Shown one piece after another: positions 1 to 12,732 of a stretch of 64,000 nucleotides of DNA. Below the pieces are notes generated by a model. That model ran no database searches and was not told where the DNA came from. It was given only the letters and a program-made list of their open reading frames with translations. The DNA is from Cyathus striatus (Eukaryota; Basidiomycota; Agaricomycetes; Agaricales; Nidulariaceae), in contig JAOVFP010000015.1 in NCBI GenBank assembly GCA_025738555.1, forward strand, positions 3,534,001 to 3,598,000, given 5' to 3'. Both the position numbers and the translations under genes were made by a program. How positions within the stretch are numbered: position 1 is the stretch's first letter; every line of letters starts with the position of its first letter.

Positions 1-296
1 TGAGAGAGATGAAGAGGCGAGAGTGCAGGGAGAATTACTTGATTTGGTTGGAGGGCTGGTTTATCAGGGGCATTGGGAAAGATGGCAGACGAGATGAGGA
101 AGAGGAAGGGGTTGAGGAAATAGATATCAGATAGTTCTATCGTGGGAAGATTGATACAGCATCTCAGTCTCTGCATTCACTTCACCGCCCTAGTCCTCCT
201 CATCCTCTCACTCCTGAGCCCGTTGGCAACCCTGCAACCTCCTCCCCATCACCCAGTCATCGTCCCCCATAATTTCACCTTTTCTGAACATATACC

Positions 297-2072
297 ATGA
301 AGGGAATCGGCAAAGCACTTGCTCGGTACATCCTTCGCCGAACTCCTATGTCATGTCACTGATACCAAGCATTAATATTTCAGGACGCCGTTCGCGGTCA
401 CCAGCAAGATTGGGATGTCAAAGAGTAAGCATATCTACCCAAATACTCCATCTTACTGCTTCCTCATTGTACCTGCAATTACACTTCATTTTAGAGTCTG
501 TTGATCCCGAATTTGAAGAGTATCATCGTCATTTCAGCGCATTGGAGAAGGCTACCGAGAAGTTGATCAAGGATACCAAAGCCTTCTCGGAAGCTGTCTC
601 CTGTGAGTTATTCTACCAAAGCAGACACCCGGTTTGCCATAATCAGTATTTCTAATTGATATCATGCCACTCTTATAGCGTTGTTTGAGGCCGGTGCTGG
701 CTATTCAACACATGTCTCCATTGTTTTCCAGCCTATTGCTGGAGAATATGATCTTATTGGAAAACACCCTGACGCGGAGCATACCATCAGAAACGTTGAA
801 AAGTACCAAACTGCGATGGAAGAAATGCGATCATTGATAGGACCTGAGCTGGAGCTCATTAACAGCCGTATCCTGGGCCCCGCAAAGGAGTTCCAGTCTG
901 TGTTGAAAACTATTCGCAAGACGATAACCAAACGCGAGCACAAAGTATGCCTGCCTATATTTGGATCATGTGCCTTGAAGTGATATTGTTGTGGTAGCTC
1001 ACTGACTTTGACCGCTTCAACAATTCGCTAACGAAGCTGCGCGATAAGAGGGAGAAATCCCTCAGCGACGAAAAGAATCTTTTCAAGGTATATCGGAGTA
1101 GCAGCTGTGATGGACCTCTAATAATGATCCAATCCTACGTAGCTGGAGCAAGATTTTGAGATAGCAACCAACGAGTATGAATACATCAACAATGCACTGA
1201 AACAGGACCTTCCTCGGTTTATGCAACTCACTACACAATTTGTTGATCCTCTGTTCAATTCATTGTTCTATATGCAGTGCGGTATCTAATTGCTACCAGA
1301 AAGATAAGAATTACTAATTGACATCAGACTAAACATCTACTACCTGATTCTGGAAAAGATGAATAGCTTCGCAGACGAGGCCAAATTCGACATCTCAAAC
1401 GTGCCTGGGGCACAGATCGCGCAGGAATATGAAGAGAAACGTACGGATGCATGGAGCGTTATTGAAGAGTTGAACATTGTGAAGAGAATTATATCAGTTT
1501 GTAAGCCGTCATTGTCTTTTTGTGAAACAATTTGGCGTTTCTTAGAGGGGTAACTCACAGCGAGACTCGTGCAAGCGAATCGCAGTCAGCAGGGACTTGG
1601 TCGTACACCGTCTACTGCAACGAATTCTTCGGGTGCATCCAACTTCCGCTCGCCTCCACCTGGCCGGACACCCTCTGCATCATCCTACACCAAAGCAGCG
1701 CCCCCCTCACCCAGTGTGCCATCCATGTCAGCACCACCACCTCCGTATACGCCAGGTAGTGGGTCTGTGGTAGCTGCGGCAGCGGCGAAACGGGCACCGC
1801 CCCCCCCGCCTCCACTGAAGCCGAAGCCGAAGCCAACGCCTCAGGTGCAATATGTAGTAGCATTATATGATTTCATAGCACAGGTATGTTGCACGATGGA
1901 GGGACGAGGGAGTTGAATTAACACGTTTGTGTAGGCTGAAGGAGACTTGTCGTTTAGTGCAGGAGATCGGATAGAGCTGGTAGAAAAGATGCAGAGTGCT
2001 GAAGACTGGTGGACGGGGCGACTGAACGGACAGCAAGGGGTATTTCCTGGAAACTATGTACAGGAGACATGA
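297..2072 (+). CDS. RVS167: Amphiphysin-like BAR and SH3 domain protein (Rvs167/Hob1)
   Basis: The product is a membrane-curving BAR protein that acts with actin at endocytic sites and in polarity. The ATG at 297 opens a short exon for [10 protein letters not shown]. Splicing to the exon near 384 gives [13 protein letters not shown], and then [19 protein letters not shown], the classic N-terminal BAR helix of fungal Rvs167. BAR coding continues through about 1500 over several short introns. A Pro/Ala/Ser-rich linker (1570-1840, including a run of prolines) follows. The C-terminal SH3 domain reads [11 protein letters not shown], then [18 protein letters not shown], then [19 protein letters not shown], with the ALYDF and WW/GxFPxNYV ligand-binding residues intact. 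The stop is TGA at 2070-2072. The architecture (BAR, linker, SH3) and length fit the family. Paralogues with the same order (Hob3 lacks SH3) are excluded by the SH3 domain. The product call is firm; individual splice sites were read by eye. Confidence 0.93.
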
Positions 2073-2260
2073 TTGTGTTTAATTAATATTTTTGTCATTA
2101 AGATAAGATAAGGAGAATAATTGGAGGGACATGATTGGCCGATGGAATTGAGTCAGCATGGATCGGGGAGAGGCCGAGAGTGGTCTTGACTGTTGACTAA
2201 GCGCGGCCAAACTTTGAATTTGAGAGTTGGTCTCTGGACTCGTTGCTCTCGACGCTCACC

Positions 2261-2991
2261 ATGTCCACCACTATTGCTCGTCGCCTTACATGTCCTCTCC
2301 GGCCCTCACCCCTCCTCTTCCTATACCCCTCTGCCCCCTTCCCCTCTTCCACCGTTTTTGCCCGACGAGCAATGATGTCTGCCCTTCCTTCTCGTCATTC
2401 TGACCACTCCCCGCTCTTGCCACATCAGTCCCCCCCTCTCGTTGTGCCTTCGCCGACAGAGCTCTCTTCTGACGCCGCCGCCCCACAAACAGCAGCCAGG
2501 CCTCCGTCCGCACCCAAGGCAGAGCGTCCGAGACCAAAGATTAGGTCTACCAAGGCGGCGTTAACAATAGTTCGTATATCTCCTTTATATCCTTATTTCC
2601 CCAGCTCATATGCTTCCCTCCTCAGGCACCTGCTGCGGTTTCCCGTCTTCGTGCCCTGCTCAATGGACCTACCCCCCCAATTAATACGAATAGGTGTCCG
2701 AAACAAGGGCTGTGCAGGTCTTTCATACCATCTTGAGTATGTGGATCAGCCTGGCAAGTTCGACGAAGTCGTCGAACAGAATGATGTCCGTGTCTTGATT
2801 GACAGCAAGGCTCTCTTTTCTATAATAGGGAGTGAAATGGACTGGAAGGAGGATCCTCTCAGGTAGGCATCCTCTGCTCTACCGCCTTTTCACCGAATAC
2901 CAATTACTCTACCAGTGCCAAATTTATTTTCAAGAATCCGAATATAAAGGATGCTTGCGGATGTGGCGAGTCTTTCAGCGTCGCATCGTGA
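2261..2991 (+). CDS. ISA1: Mitochondrial iron-sulfur assembly protein Isa1 (IscA/HesB family)
   Basis: This is an A-type Fe-S carrier or scaffold for maturation of mitochondrial [4Fe-4S] proteins. The chosen start at 2261 sits in a good context (caccATGtcc). It opens a Ser/Pro/Arg-rich leader of about 100 residues, as expected for a mitochondrial targeting sequence. An in-frame ATG lies upstream at 2243. After an intron near 2573-2625 the IscA core begins (APAAVSRLRALLNG, then IRIGVRNKGCAGLSYHLEY). A second intron near 2863-2915 leads to the C-terminal exon, AKFIFKNPNIKDACGCGESF. All three metal-binding cysteines are present: NKGCAG plus the CGC pair. Introns are 50-55 bp. It lies 189 bp downstream of RVS167 on the same strand. 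Isa2 is an alternative, but the tight NPNxxxxCGCGxSF end fits Isa1 best. Confidence 0.93.
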
Positions 2992-3471
2992 TACCCTAAT
3001 GAACCCAGTGTTGGATTTATCGCATACATTACCCTCACTAACTCTACATCATAGCATACACTGTATCCATATTGTACTGACGCAATAGAAAGTCTTTTCA
3101 GTTGTATATAGTATATATATATATATATATATCATGTGCATCTAATAAATGCACTTAATGAACAAGTGATACAGTTGGTATGTTTGTGCTACGAGACGAT
3201 ACATGCTAAATATGTGCGCCTAAAAATGTATGTATGTGCATTCCACAAAGTATTATAACTATGCCATTTGATACGCGTCAAATCAATACGCGCTCAAACA
3301 AGCATTACAGGAAGAGAAGAAAAAGAACAAACGATATGTGGTCCGGTCCTGGGGAATAATTTCCGCAATGTGTTCGTCCGCAATAAATTATATCAGTATA
3401 ACGGGGTCTAAGCCGAGTGACCAAAGCACTGTCTTATACCCGATTAAAATCCGGTCAACATACATCACAAG
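2992..3471. other. Convergent 3' intergenic region
   Basis: This 480-bp stretch lies between the converging ISA1 and phosphatase genes. I see no gene in it, only AT-rich 3' flank and the (TA)n run listed separately. Confidence 0.6.
3112..3132. repeat. (TA)n microsatellite
   Basis: About ten TA units in the 3' flank of ISA1. The tract is likely to vary in length between strains. Confidence 0.9.
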
Positions 3472-6400
3472 CTACCTGGGGCGAGAAGGTGATCGACGCG
3501 GTCCACCACCTCCAGCCGTTAGCTGTGCCTGTGCTCTTTGAAATGGCGGGCTTCGACTTTGCTCTTCTGGTTCGTCCCCACTTCGCTGCTTCCTCTTGAT
3601 GCTAGGGCGTTTCGAATGTAAAGGCTCCCCGCCTTTACCTTCCTTGAACAGCTCGGTCGGACTCGCTGCTCGCTTTGCGCATGAATATGAAGATGCCGAA
3701 TCGGAAGCATCAGTCTGATACGATAACTGCGTTGACGACCGGCTCGGCGTGGTATGCGAATTTGGTTTGGGGTATCCAAAAGAAAATTTTTGTGCAGATG
3801 TTGCATCGGTGGTTCCACCAAAGCTTGCCTTGGCTAGATCATTTGCACCATTTTCCTCGTCCACCACCATCAGTGCACCTTCGATGATGGCAGCATGCAC
3901 AAACACATATTGCCGCAAACTCTGACACAAACTCATGCGTTGCTCCCGCATATCCTGAACGACTTCCCAGATTGGCTCTTCAAATGACGTCAGTGCAGAA
4001 GGCTCATGGTCATCATGCAATGGTCGCGGCTCCTTGTAGTCAAACGTCTTGTTCGATTCCCCTGACCGAAGACTACTAGCAACATCTGCCGAAGCCAACT
4101 GTGATGACGACCCAGGTATGGGAGAAGAAGGTGGAGCAAAAGAAAATGTAGTGTGAACAGTAGCCGGAGCAGCAGGCTGTGACAAAACGGACTGAGATTC
4201 ATCCGCTGAAGGAGATTGCGATCTGGATGGCACATCGTCATCACTGTTTGGAGTGATGATAGCAGGAGGCAATTTAAGCTGTAACAACGCCCGAGCTTGT
4301 GAATCGGTAGGTGCAGAGAAAGTGCGTGTTCGTTGGTCGACGACTATTGCTGCTGCCTCCGTCACTTCTACTGGCGTTCGTATGGGCAAAATATTGGGCG
4401 CGGAGCTTGTAGTCCCTTGAGCCGGGAATGACGATGCTTTATAGAAGGGTAGTGAGGATACAGATACAGAAGTCCCAAGCGAGGACGATGGATGACGGTA
4501 GCTACCAGAATGTTTAAAACCAAATGTTGAACCTTCTGCATTCGATGAATCCGACGTTGTCGTGCTTGCTGGAGACGAGCTGGAAGTTGAAGTTACCGAT
4601 TCTACGTTGGAATTGACTGATCCGTCGTCTTTCGAGGACTGTCCTGTACTCTTGCTCACATTCTCAGCCCACTGACGAGTAGTATCAGCGTATGCAGAGG
4701 GCGGGGGCTGTCGATCCATCCAGGGAAGTTCGACACCGTCGACCTGCATGGGTGTTTTTAGTGCATCCCTGACGGGAATCGGCGATACAATAGGAATATG
4801 AACCGTCATCTCTGGACTAGCACGGGTCTTCTTGTCAGTATTGTCTACTAGAGCAGACATGGTAATGGCGGCAGTCTCGGCAGGAATTTCGCCTACGCTA
4901 GTCTTAAAGGAGGAAGCGGTGGGGGCAACATCGATGTCCATAGCGTCCGGCGGTCGCTGGCTTTGAGCAGCTTTTCTCTGCCTAATCTCGCGGCGAATGG
5001 CATCAAGAACGGCATCAACGGCAATAAAGCCCCCGGTCCGACCAACACCAGCGCTACAGTGTAATAGCACGGGACTGATCTCACCCATTGCGTGCTTTGC
5101 GATTCCAGTCTTCTCATCGACTTCGGTAACGCCCAATCGACCGCTTGCTTTGAGGCTGACACCGGCAGAGTTTTGGAATGGAGATTCATTGGGCGAGGCT
5201 GTTTCCTTGACGGACTGGTCGACTTCTCGTATGAGACCGAGAATGCCACGCGGATCCTCGGGAACGTTCATATCAGGCCAATCGAGATATTGTAGATGGA
5301 CAATCTTGCGTGGTTTCGCTTCCGGGTAATCCGTGTGCGTGAGCTCAAACACACGCTTGATGGTCTCGGACTGGTGGTGGTGATGAGACCATCGGTGGCG
5401 ACCGTGATAGGGGCGGTCTTGAGACAGTCGACTGGTATGAGGACGAGAGGAAAGGGAGGATTTGTGAGTAAAGAAACCACCGAAGGAGGACTCCTCAGAT
5501 GAAGGAATAGTGCCAGTGGTGGAGATGAGACGGAGGCGAAGAGGACCAAAATTAGAATCAGCCCAATAATTGCCGCATTTGACCATGGAGCCCTCTATTT
5601 CACGGGTGAGCATGACAATGACATGGACATTCTGTTCCCAACACAGACTGTTCCGTAATTAATTGACATGTGAGTTTGTAAGATGAAATGAAAAACTCAC
5701 GTCCAGAAATCCACAAAGGTAGCTGGAAGGGGACCTTGAGTGGCAATGTAGCGCTTTTTGGTTCCCAGGGGTTGAACGTAGGAAGCGTTGACGTAGTCAT
5801 CGTCCGCCTCGCGCTTCTGGTGGAGACGAACGCGGGCATGCTCGAATGGCCAAATATGACGGTATCTATGAGAGAGAGATTAGAAGGCGAAATAAATGAG
5901 GAAATAAAAGATAGGAACCTGTTCTTTGCACCTTTCTCGACACCGGCAGTGATGCTAAATGGAAAGGCAATATTGGGTTGCGGATGGGTTGCGGAGGGAG
6001 CTAGGCCGCTTTCCTTGGAGTGATGCTCCATGATGCCCATGAGGCGTCTTTGCTCGGCAAGCTCGATGCGGTAGAACTGCATTGCGAGGGCTTCTGAGCC
6101 TTCCTCCACGTCTGCGGGATCGGCGCCATCGTCATCCTCGGATTCTTCCGAGGCAGAGGAGCAGGAATCGATGGGTCTGTGCTGGAGGGGTGGAATCTTT
6201 GCGGCGCGTTTGGCAATGTGCTGGAGCCAGGTGAAGGGAAGATCGTTGATGCGGCGACGCACGCGGCGTGGAAGACGGAGGGGGATGCGCTCTGTGATGC
6301 CGTGAGAAAGCTCGATGTTCTGACGGATGGTGTCGAAGAAGGGGTTAATGGCGGGGTGGGAGGGGGTGGGGAGGGCGAGGGAGGATGCGGGAGGGCGAGG

Positions 6401-7222
6401 GGCATTTGCAGAAGACGGAAGCTTGGAGTGCTGGATGAAATGGGGGGAGCTGTGTGCGGTGGTGGTGGAGGAGGAGGAAAAGGCAGCCATGGGGAGATGG
6501 CGAGTGCGGAGGACGGCAGGCTGGTTGGACGGCTTGTCATGGTCGTCGTCTTCCTCGTCGTTCTCTGCATCTGGGGTGGGGGGATGAGTATCGACGAGAT
6601 CTCTTCTCTCGCGCCAGACGGCCTGAAAGCCGCCCTGAAGCCAGGCCAGCTCGCCCTTGAAGCCATCGAACTTGAACTTCTTGAGCAGACCCTGGATGTT
6701 GGACGAGTCGGGGATGGCGGACGAGTCTGCGTCGTAGACGACAATCCTTGAGGCAGACTTCCAGGCGGCAAAGCGGTTGCGTGCGCTCGCGGACGGGAGC
6801 ATGGCAGACAGGCGCTGCAGCGAGAAGAGGGGGCGCTTGAGGAGGGTGGAGGGCACGGAGAGGGAGAGGGCGCGGGGGATGCGGGCAGACGAGTGGGCGG
6901 CGTGGGGGCGGATGTCGACGACGAGGGTGGAGGGGTCGTCGAGCCATTGGGGGAGAGAGGCGGGGGTGAGGGGGACGAAGGCGTGGGGCAGGTTGGTGGG
7001 GGGCAGGGAGGATGGAATGGAGGCAAGGGTGATGGTGGACATGGGGAGGGGTGCATCGTGGGTCGGGAGGGGGCCAGGGGTGAGACGGGTGGTGAGGATG
7101 GCGGCGTGGCCAAAACGACTGGCTATGGCCTCGGCAAAAGAGTCAATGGAGGGTGCATCTGGGTGTGGGCGGGGGTTGGATGGATGAGATCCTGGGTCGG
7201 GAACGACAGTGAAGAAGTCCAT
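3472..7222 (-). CDS. Rhodanese and protein-tyrosine phosphatase (Pyp1/Ptp-like MAP-kinase phosphatase)
   Basis: This is a large dual-module phosphatase that probably dephosphorylates the tyrosine of stress MAP kinases. The start at 7222 (MDFFTVVPDPG) is the first ATG facing the TOP2 stop. The N-terminal rhodanese/Cdc25-like fold includes LVVDIRPHAAHSSARIPRAL and a later FDGFKGELAWLQGGFQ; the catalytic Cys is not conserved, as is usual for MAPK-docking rhodanese domains. The PTP domain follows with NASYVQP, then YIATQGPLPATFVDFW at an exon end near 5700, VMLTREIEGSMVKCGNYW, the WPD loop in LDWPDMNVPEDP near 5275, and the P-loop HCSAGVGRTG near 5040. A long Ser/Pro-rich insert ends the protein at TAG 3472-3474. 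The last codons overlap a possible splice donor (CAG then GTAGCT), so the C-terminus could extend further. It is transcribed in tandem with TOP2, 80 bp apart. Confidence 0.88.
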
Positions 7223-7302
7223 GGTAAAGATGTCATCCTCTCTCTTTTTAATTATTATACACTCTACTCTTTTCCCCATGACGTCACTACACTCCAGGCC
7301 CA
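7223..7302 (-). promoter_or_regulatory. 80-bp spacer serving as TOP2 3' end and phosphatase promoter
   Basis: Only 80 bp separate the TOP2 stop (7303-7305) from the phosphatase ATG (7222), both on the minus strand. Terminator and promoter signals must therefore sit here or inside the neighbouring coding sequence. No clear TATA box is visible. Confidence 0.4.
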
Positions 7303-10300
7303 TCACTCATCCTCGTCTACAAACAGCGAGTCGTCTCCCTCCTCTCCCACCGACAGATCAGACTCAATCTCTATGTACTTCTTCGCCCCTCCCCGCCCAC
7401 CCCGTCCTCCCCGCGCAGGAGCCTTTGGCAGGTCCTCGTAGTCCACCACGTCTGACTCGGAATCGCTCATCACCGCCTTCTTCTTCTTCTTCCCCTTCCC
7501 TGGCGATGCCGGCTTCATGCTCTTCGATATCTTCCGCGTCGTCCCTCCACCCTTTCCAAAATAGTCCGTTACCTCTGCCTGCTTCTGTCGCTTCGTCGTT
7601 GATCCCTCTTCCTCTTCCTCGTCCGGGCTCTTGCGTTTCGCTGCCGCCTTGCCTTTTCCTTTGCCCTTCCCGACGCTCGTCTCCTCGTTCTCCGCCTTTG
7701 CCTTGCCCTTCCCCTTCTCGCTCATCATCAACTCGTCCTCGTCGTCCGAATCATCAACCACCAGCTTTCTTGCTGTCCCCTTTCTCGCTGTCGTCTTCTT
7801 CGCCTCCATCTCAATATCCGACTCTGACTCGTCCTTCAGCACTTTCTTCGCTGTCGCCTTTCTCCCCGTCGTCTTCTTCACCTCCATCTCAAAATCCGAC
7901 TCTGATTCATCCTTCAGCACCTTCTTCGCTGTCGCCTTTCTCCCCGTCGTCGTCGTCGTCGTCGTCTTCTTCTTCTCCTCTTCACCCACCACCATCTCAA
8001 TATCAGAGTCCGACTCATCTTTCAGCAACTTTTTCACCGCTGCCACCGTCTTGCGTTTCGGAGCAGCAGCAGCAGCAGCAGCCCGCTTGACGACAACATC
8101 CTCATCGTCCACGTCCTCGGCTTTGGCCTTTCCCTTGCGTTTCGCAGCTGCCCCCTTCACAGGCATAAAGTCGTCGTCCGACTCCGAACCTTTGCGTCCA
8201 CCAATCGACTTGCGCGTTCGGAGCGTCGTCTGTTTTCGCTTCACTGTCTTGCCCCTTGAGTCCTTCGTCGTCTTCTCCTCATACTCCCGACAACTCGCTT
8301 CCCATCCCTCCAGGAAGTGATCCAGATCCTCATTCCAAAGCTCCTTTGGCGACCTGCCCAACAATGCCAGCAATTCACTTTCTCTCTGCATCGCTTGCTC
8401 CTTAAGTTTCTCAATCTGTAGTAAATCATGTTCAGCCACAGTCATTGTTCCAATCATTCTGTACACACCTTTTCTTTCGTCAAACTGTAAATAGGCATGG
8501 TGAGCAGGTAATCATAGTCGCTCGCCGTTCCTTCTTCCTCTTCTTCTTCTTGCTCTTCCTGTTCTTCCGTCGCAGCTTTTGTACGGACCTTTGGGAATGC
8601 ACGGAACTTCAGCTGACGCAACTCGGCAATAATGTCAGATTTCTTCCGGTTCGACACCGTCAACTTCTTGTCAACGATCATTTGAACGAACCGTGCCTGA
8701 TTCGACACCTTTTCAAAGGCGTTCTGCAACTCACTTGCAAGATGGTCCTATTCACAATGTCATAAACACTACCGCCCCATATGCCTAGAGTCGCTACTCA
8801 CCTTGCGTTTTTGGTAGTACGCCAATCGAACCGGATAGAAGTCTTCCAGTATATCTTCTGGGGAATCATATTTTTTGATTTTTCCCTCAAAATCGAAGCA
8901 GATCATGTTCGTGGTCGTCAGCTTCGACGTCAACTTGAAGAATTCCAGAAGCCCTTGCTGCTCCGCCTTTTCGAGTTCCTTTGCGCCCATGTTAATCACA
9001 AAGTGTATGTTTACAGTATCGTGGTGCTCCTTGTAATCCTAGTCCCCAGTTCTGGTTTCAGTACTGCATAAAATAAACACCATGAAAATGCTCACCTTGA
9101 TAAGTCCTTCTTTCTTATTCTCGCCTTCCTTGTCGCCCCCACCGATCATCATCTGCTCCAGCTCGGCCTTGTAATTCTGAGTCCATTTGTGAATTGGAAG
9201 TTCCGTGATTTCCACCGTCATATCGTCGATCTTTCGAACAATTCCATGTACATCGTACTTGTTCTTTCCTGACGGTTTAATCTCACCCTTGAAACCGCGC
9301 CACCAAGGGATCATCTGCTCCATTTCTTCTCCGTTCATCAATCGCCGTATGTTGGCCACAATGTCTGCAGGGTTAAAACATGGAATAGATGTACTCCACC
9401 CTATTAACTTATGAGAACTGTAATAGCAAACAGATTTATAACCTCCTGCGTACCTGTACCGATACCTTCTGCGCCGTTGACCAAAACCATCGGAATAACG
9501 GGCAAATACCACTCCGGCTCGATCAATTGATTGTCTTCCTTTTGAGCGTTTAACAAAGCATCGTCCGCAGAATGGAATACCATTCGCGATAGCTTCTCCG
9601 GAAGCGTGTAAATGTACCTAGAAGAGGCATGGTCTTTGCCTCCTTGGTCACGCGTACCGTACTGGCCATTCGGGGAGAGCAAATTAATGTTGTTGCTTCC
9701 CACATAGTTTTGCGCGAGATTCACGATGGTCTGCATCAAACTGACTTCTCCGTGGTGGTAGGCAGCGTGCTCACTGATATAACCGGCGAGTTGTACGACC
9801 TAGGAAATAAGACCTCAACGACCGCCGTTGCGAATCTTTTGTGTTAAGCTTACCTTGATTTCCTTCGTAAGCTTACGCTTGAATGTTCCCCATATGACCT
9901 TACGCTGACCAGGCTTCAAGCCATCAGCAACGGATGGAATCGAACGAATGTTGTCTGCCATGGAAAAGAGAATCAACTCCTTGTTGATGAATTCCGAGAA
10001 GGTAATCTCTTCAAGTCGATGGTCCAAGTAGGTACCAGGCTGCATAATGTCAAAAAGCTGGACACAGATAATATAAATCATCCACACCTTAAACTGCCTC
10101 AACCAATCCTTCCGCTCATCGGCCTTCTTCTTGCTAAACGCCAAATCAATGAGCTCTCTGTCTCCGTCTTGAGTGGTTGCAAATGGTATCATATGTTTCT
10201 CCATGTGGCTGAAATAGTCACGGGCATCACCATCACCACTTGTTCCCAACCCCTGAGCATAAAGTCAGGCCTAATATGCTGTCGCCATAAGATAAACACG

Positions 10301-12732
10301 GACCTTGTAATACTTCGAATCCCACTTGTGTGCATCGGGGGTGCTTTCAAGCCACTGCTCGTACTCGGGAAGCGTGAAGAAATCTTTGCGTTGCTTTCCT
10401 TTCGTCACCTAATTTGAATTGTTAAAATGAGCCGGTGGCTTGACTAGCGAGTGACAAATTACTTACCCGAACGATGGGCGTAACAAATTCCACAAGGAAG
10501 TCAGAAAGCTTTAAGAGTGATGGGTAGAAATGGTCAAGGAAGTTTATAAGAAGCCCTTTAATATGTGAACCATCGTGATCCTAATATATATGTTAAATGA
10601 GAAGGAAACAGAAACGAACATGACGACGGTTAATACCTGATCAGTCATGATCATGAGCTTGCCGTAACGCAATGACGAAATATCAGAATAATCTTTATTA
10701 TGTTGGAGACCCATGATTTTCTTTATATTCTGAATTTCTTCGTTCTTCATGATTTGATCGTGCTTTGCTTCACGCACATTGAGCATCTTTCCTCGGAGAG
10801 GAAACACACCAAAGTTATCCCGTCCAACCACTGAGAGTCCTGCCATAGCAAGGGCTTTCGCAGAGTCTCCTTCGGTGAGGATAAGTGTGCAGTTTTTGGC
10901 GTGTTTTGTGCCGGCATTGTTGGCATCTGCTAGCTTTGTCAAACCTATAAGTCTGTTTGACCATGTCAGTCGAAGAATGCGGGCGCAACTTTTTAGAAAC
11001 AATTACTACCTGCTGCGCTTGCTTCCGTCAGTCTTCTTGATTTGTTGGTCGGCTTTGAACTTGGCCCAATTGAGGACGTTGTCAACAATCCCGGACTTGG
11101 CAACTAATATAATAAGCTGGTAAGAAGGATATTATAGATTCCGACAACTGAAAATACCTCTTTTAATGAAATCTTCAGAAAGGTTTGGTTTGGTCCCAAA
11201 TTTGGAAGCTGGTAATGTCAGCGTCTCCTTGGTCTGACTATCGAATGTAGGGTTCTCAATTAAACAGTTCACGAAGATCCACATATGGTTCTTTATCTGA
11301 GCAGTTTTAACAGCAGCGGCCTTGTTCTTTTTTGTAATGGACGTTACGAGGTTCTTGGCAATTTGGTCGGCAATGGTTGTAACGTGAGTACCTCCCTTCG
11401 TTGTAGAGATGGAGTTTGCAAAGGATACTTGCTGGAAAGATCCATCAGAGAGTGCAAATGCAACTTCCCAGCGACCGCTGATTTGTTCATATACCACGGG
11501 TGTCTTTGGCTGAGCTGCGCCGCCAGAAATCTCCGAAGCTTCCGCTTGAACAGAACTGAGATACATATCCACGTATTGTCTGAAGTTCTTTATCTTTAGG
11601 CGTTCGTCATTAAGGAATACCTTCACGTCTTTGACTGTGCCGGCCATGTCAAACACTCGTTTACGAAGAAGACTTGCTGTGTCTTCGTCAATTCGGTCCA
11701 TTCCAAAACGTTTCAAATCAGGCCGGAATGTGATCCTGGTCCATTCCTCGCCTTTGGCATTCTTCGTAATTTTGGGTTTCCCGCAGTTACTCATATTGTT
11801 CGTCCACGTTTGTTTGTATTTTTGAAGACTGTTTTTGTCTGCTGTTTCAACCGTGAACTCGTGCGAATAGATATTCGCTAGCTTGGCACCATATCCATTA
11901 CGACCACCAGTGAGTTTCTTTTCATCGTCGTCATAATTTGATGAAGACAGAAGATGACCGAATATGAGCTCTGGGATATACATCTTCTCTTGCGAATGAA
12001 TTTCTATGGGAATGCCTCGTCCATTGTTGTAGACAGAAATTGTATTCTCCTCCAGGTTAATATTGACTTTGATCGTATCCATAGAAGTATCGTTTATCTA
12101 AACCAACTTTTGGTGAAAGATCATCAGAGAGTAGTTCAGGAACCGACCTTGTTGTCAGCGGCGTTGACGAGAATTTCATCGATGATTTTGAAGAAACCAG
12201 GGACGTATTTTACGTCGCGATGAACCATACGCTTCATATCGGCATCATAAGTCCACATCGTTTGGTTAATTGTTTCAACACTCCCAATGTAAGAGTCGGG
12301 GCGTTTTAAAATATGTTCCAATTGTGAAAGCTGCAAACGGTGTACTTAGACGCGAGAAGTTGAAATTTAGAGAATGCGAACCTTAGTATATGTTTCAGAT
12401 GCTGTTTTCTTTTTCGCGGGTACGGCTGGTTTCTCCTTCTCCTTCTCATTGTCTGACGCCCTTCGCACATCCATATCCACATCCATGTCACTATCGTCCG
12501 CATTGGAATCATGGTCTAAAAGAACTTTCTTCGTGGCTTTTCCACGCGCAGTCGGCTTCGGAGCAGCCTTGGGCTTAGGGGCTGCTTTTGTCTTTACGGG
12601 TGCCGCCTAGGAAATGTTAATATGTGGCTCACTGAACAGCTAGATACTGACTTTCTTAACAGGGACGTAGTCGTCTGACTCAACGTCAGATACATTGTTG
12701 AGGTCGAAGTTCTCGCCTTCGGTCGAGCTCAT
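7303..12732 (-). CDS. TOP2: DNA topoisomerase II
   Basis: This ATP-dependent type IIA topoisomerase passes one duplex through another in replication and chromosome segregation. The start at 12732 gives MSSTEGENFDLNNVSDVESD. The GHKL ATPase shows NNGRGIPIEIH and LTGGRNGYGAKLANIYSHEF (about 11850-12080). The TOPRIM domain shows LTEGDSAKALAMAGLSVVGR, PLRGKMLNVREA and the start of the metal site at KLMIMTDQ (about 10620-10900). The DNA-cleavage domain has the Arg-Tyr active site in SSRYIYTLPEKL (near 9600). More than ten short introns interrupt the gene. The C-terminal domain (7303-8300) is Lys/Asp/Ser-rich with tandem 26-residue repeats and CK2-like DESESD sites, ending SLFVDEDE. This tail is typical of eukaryotic Top2 and poorly conserved in sequence. 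Identification is certain; internal splice sites are approximate. Confidence 0.97.
7740..8040 (-). repeat. 78-bp in-frame tandem repeat coding the TOP2 C-terminal tail
   Basis: Two near-perfect 26-residue units (GRKATAKKVLKDESESD, then F/I-E-M-E-V/A-KKTT) lie next to each other, with looser copies on both sides (KKLLKDESDSDIEM upstream and ARKGTARKLVVDDSDDED downstream). The unit combines a basic patch with an acidic CK2-type cluster. Confidence 0.85.

Noticed and set aside
6001..7113. 370-codon minus-strand ORF rich in Pro and Ser
   Set aside because: It is an alternative frame of the rhodanese part of the phosphatase gene, which has the recognisable domain. The composition comes from GC-rich codon positions.
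7209..8090. Plus-strand ORFs of 230-290 codons rich in Ser/Pro or Phe (7209-8090 and 7631-8320)
   Set aside because: They are antisense to the repetitive TOP2 C-terminal tail and have only low-complexity composition.
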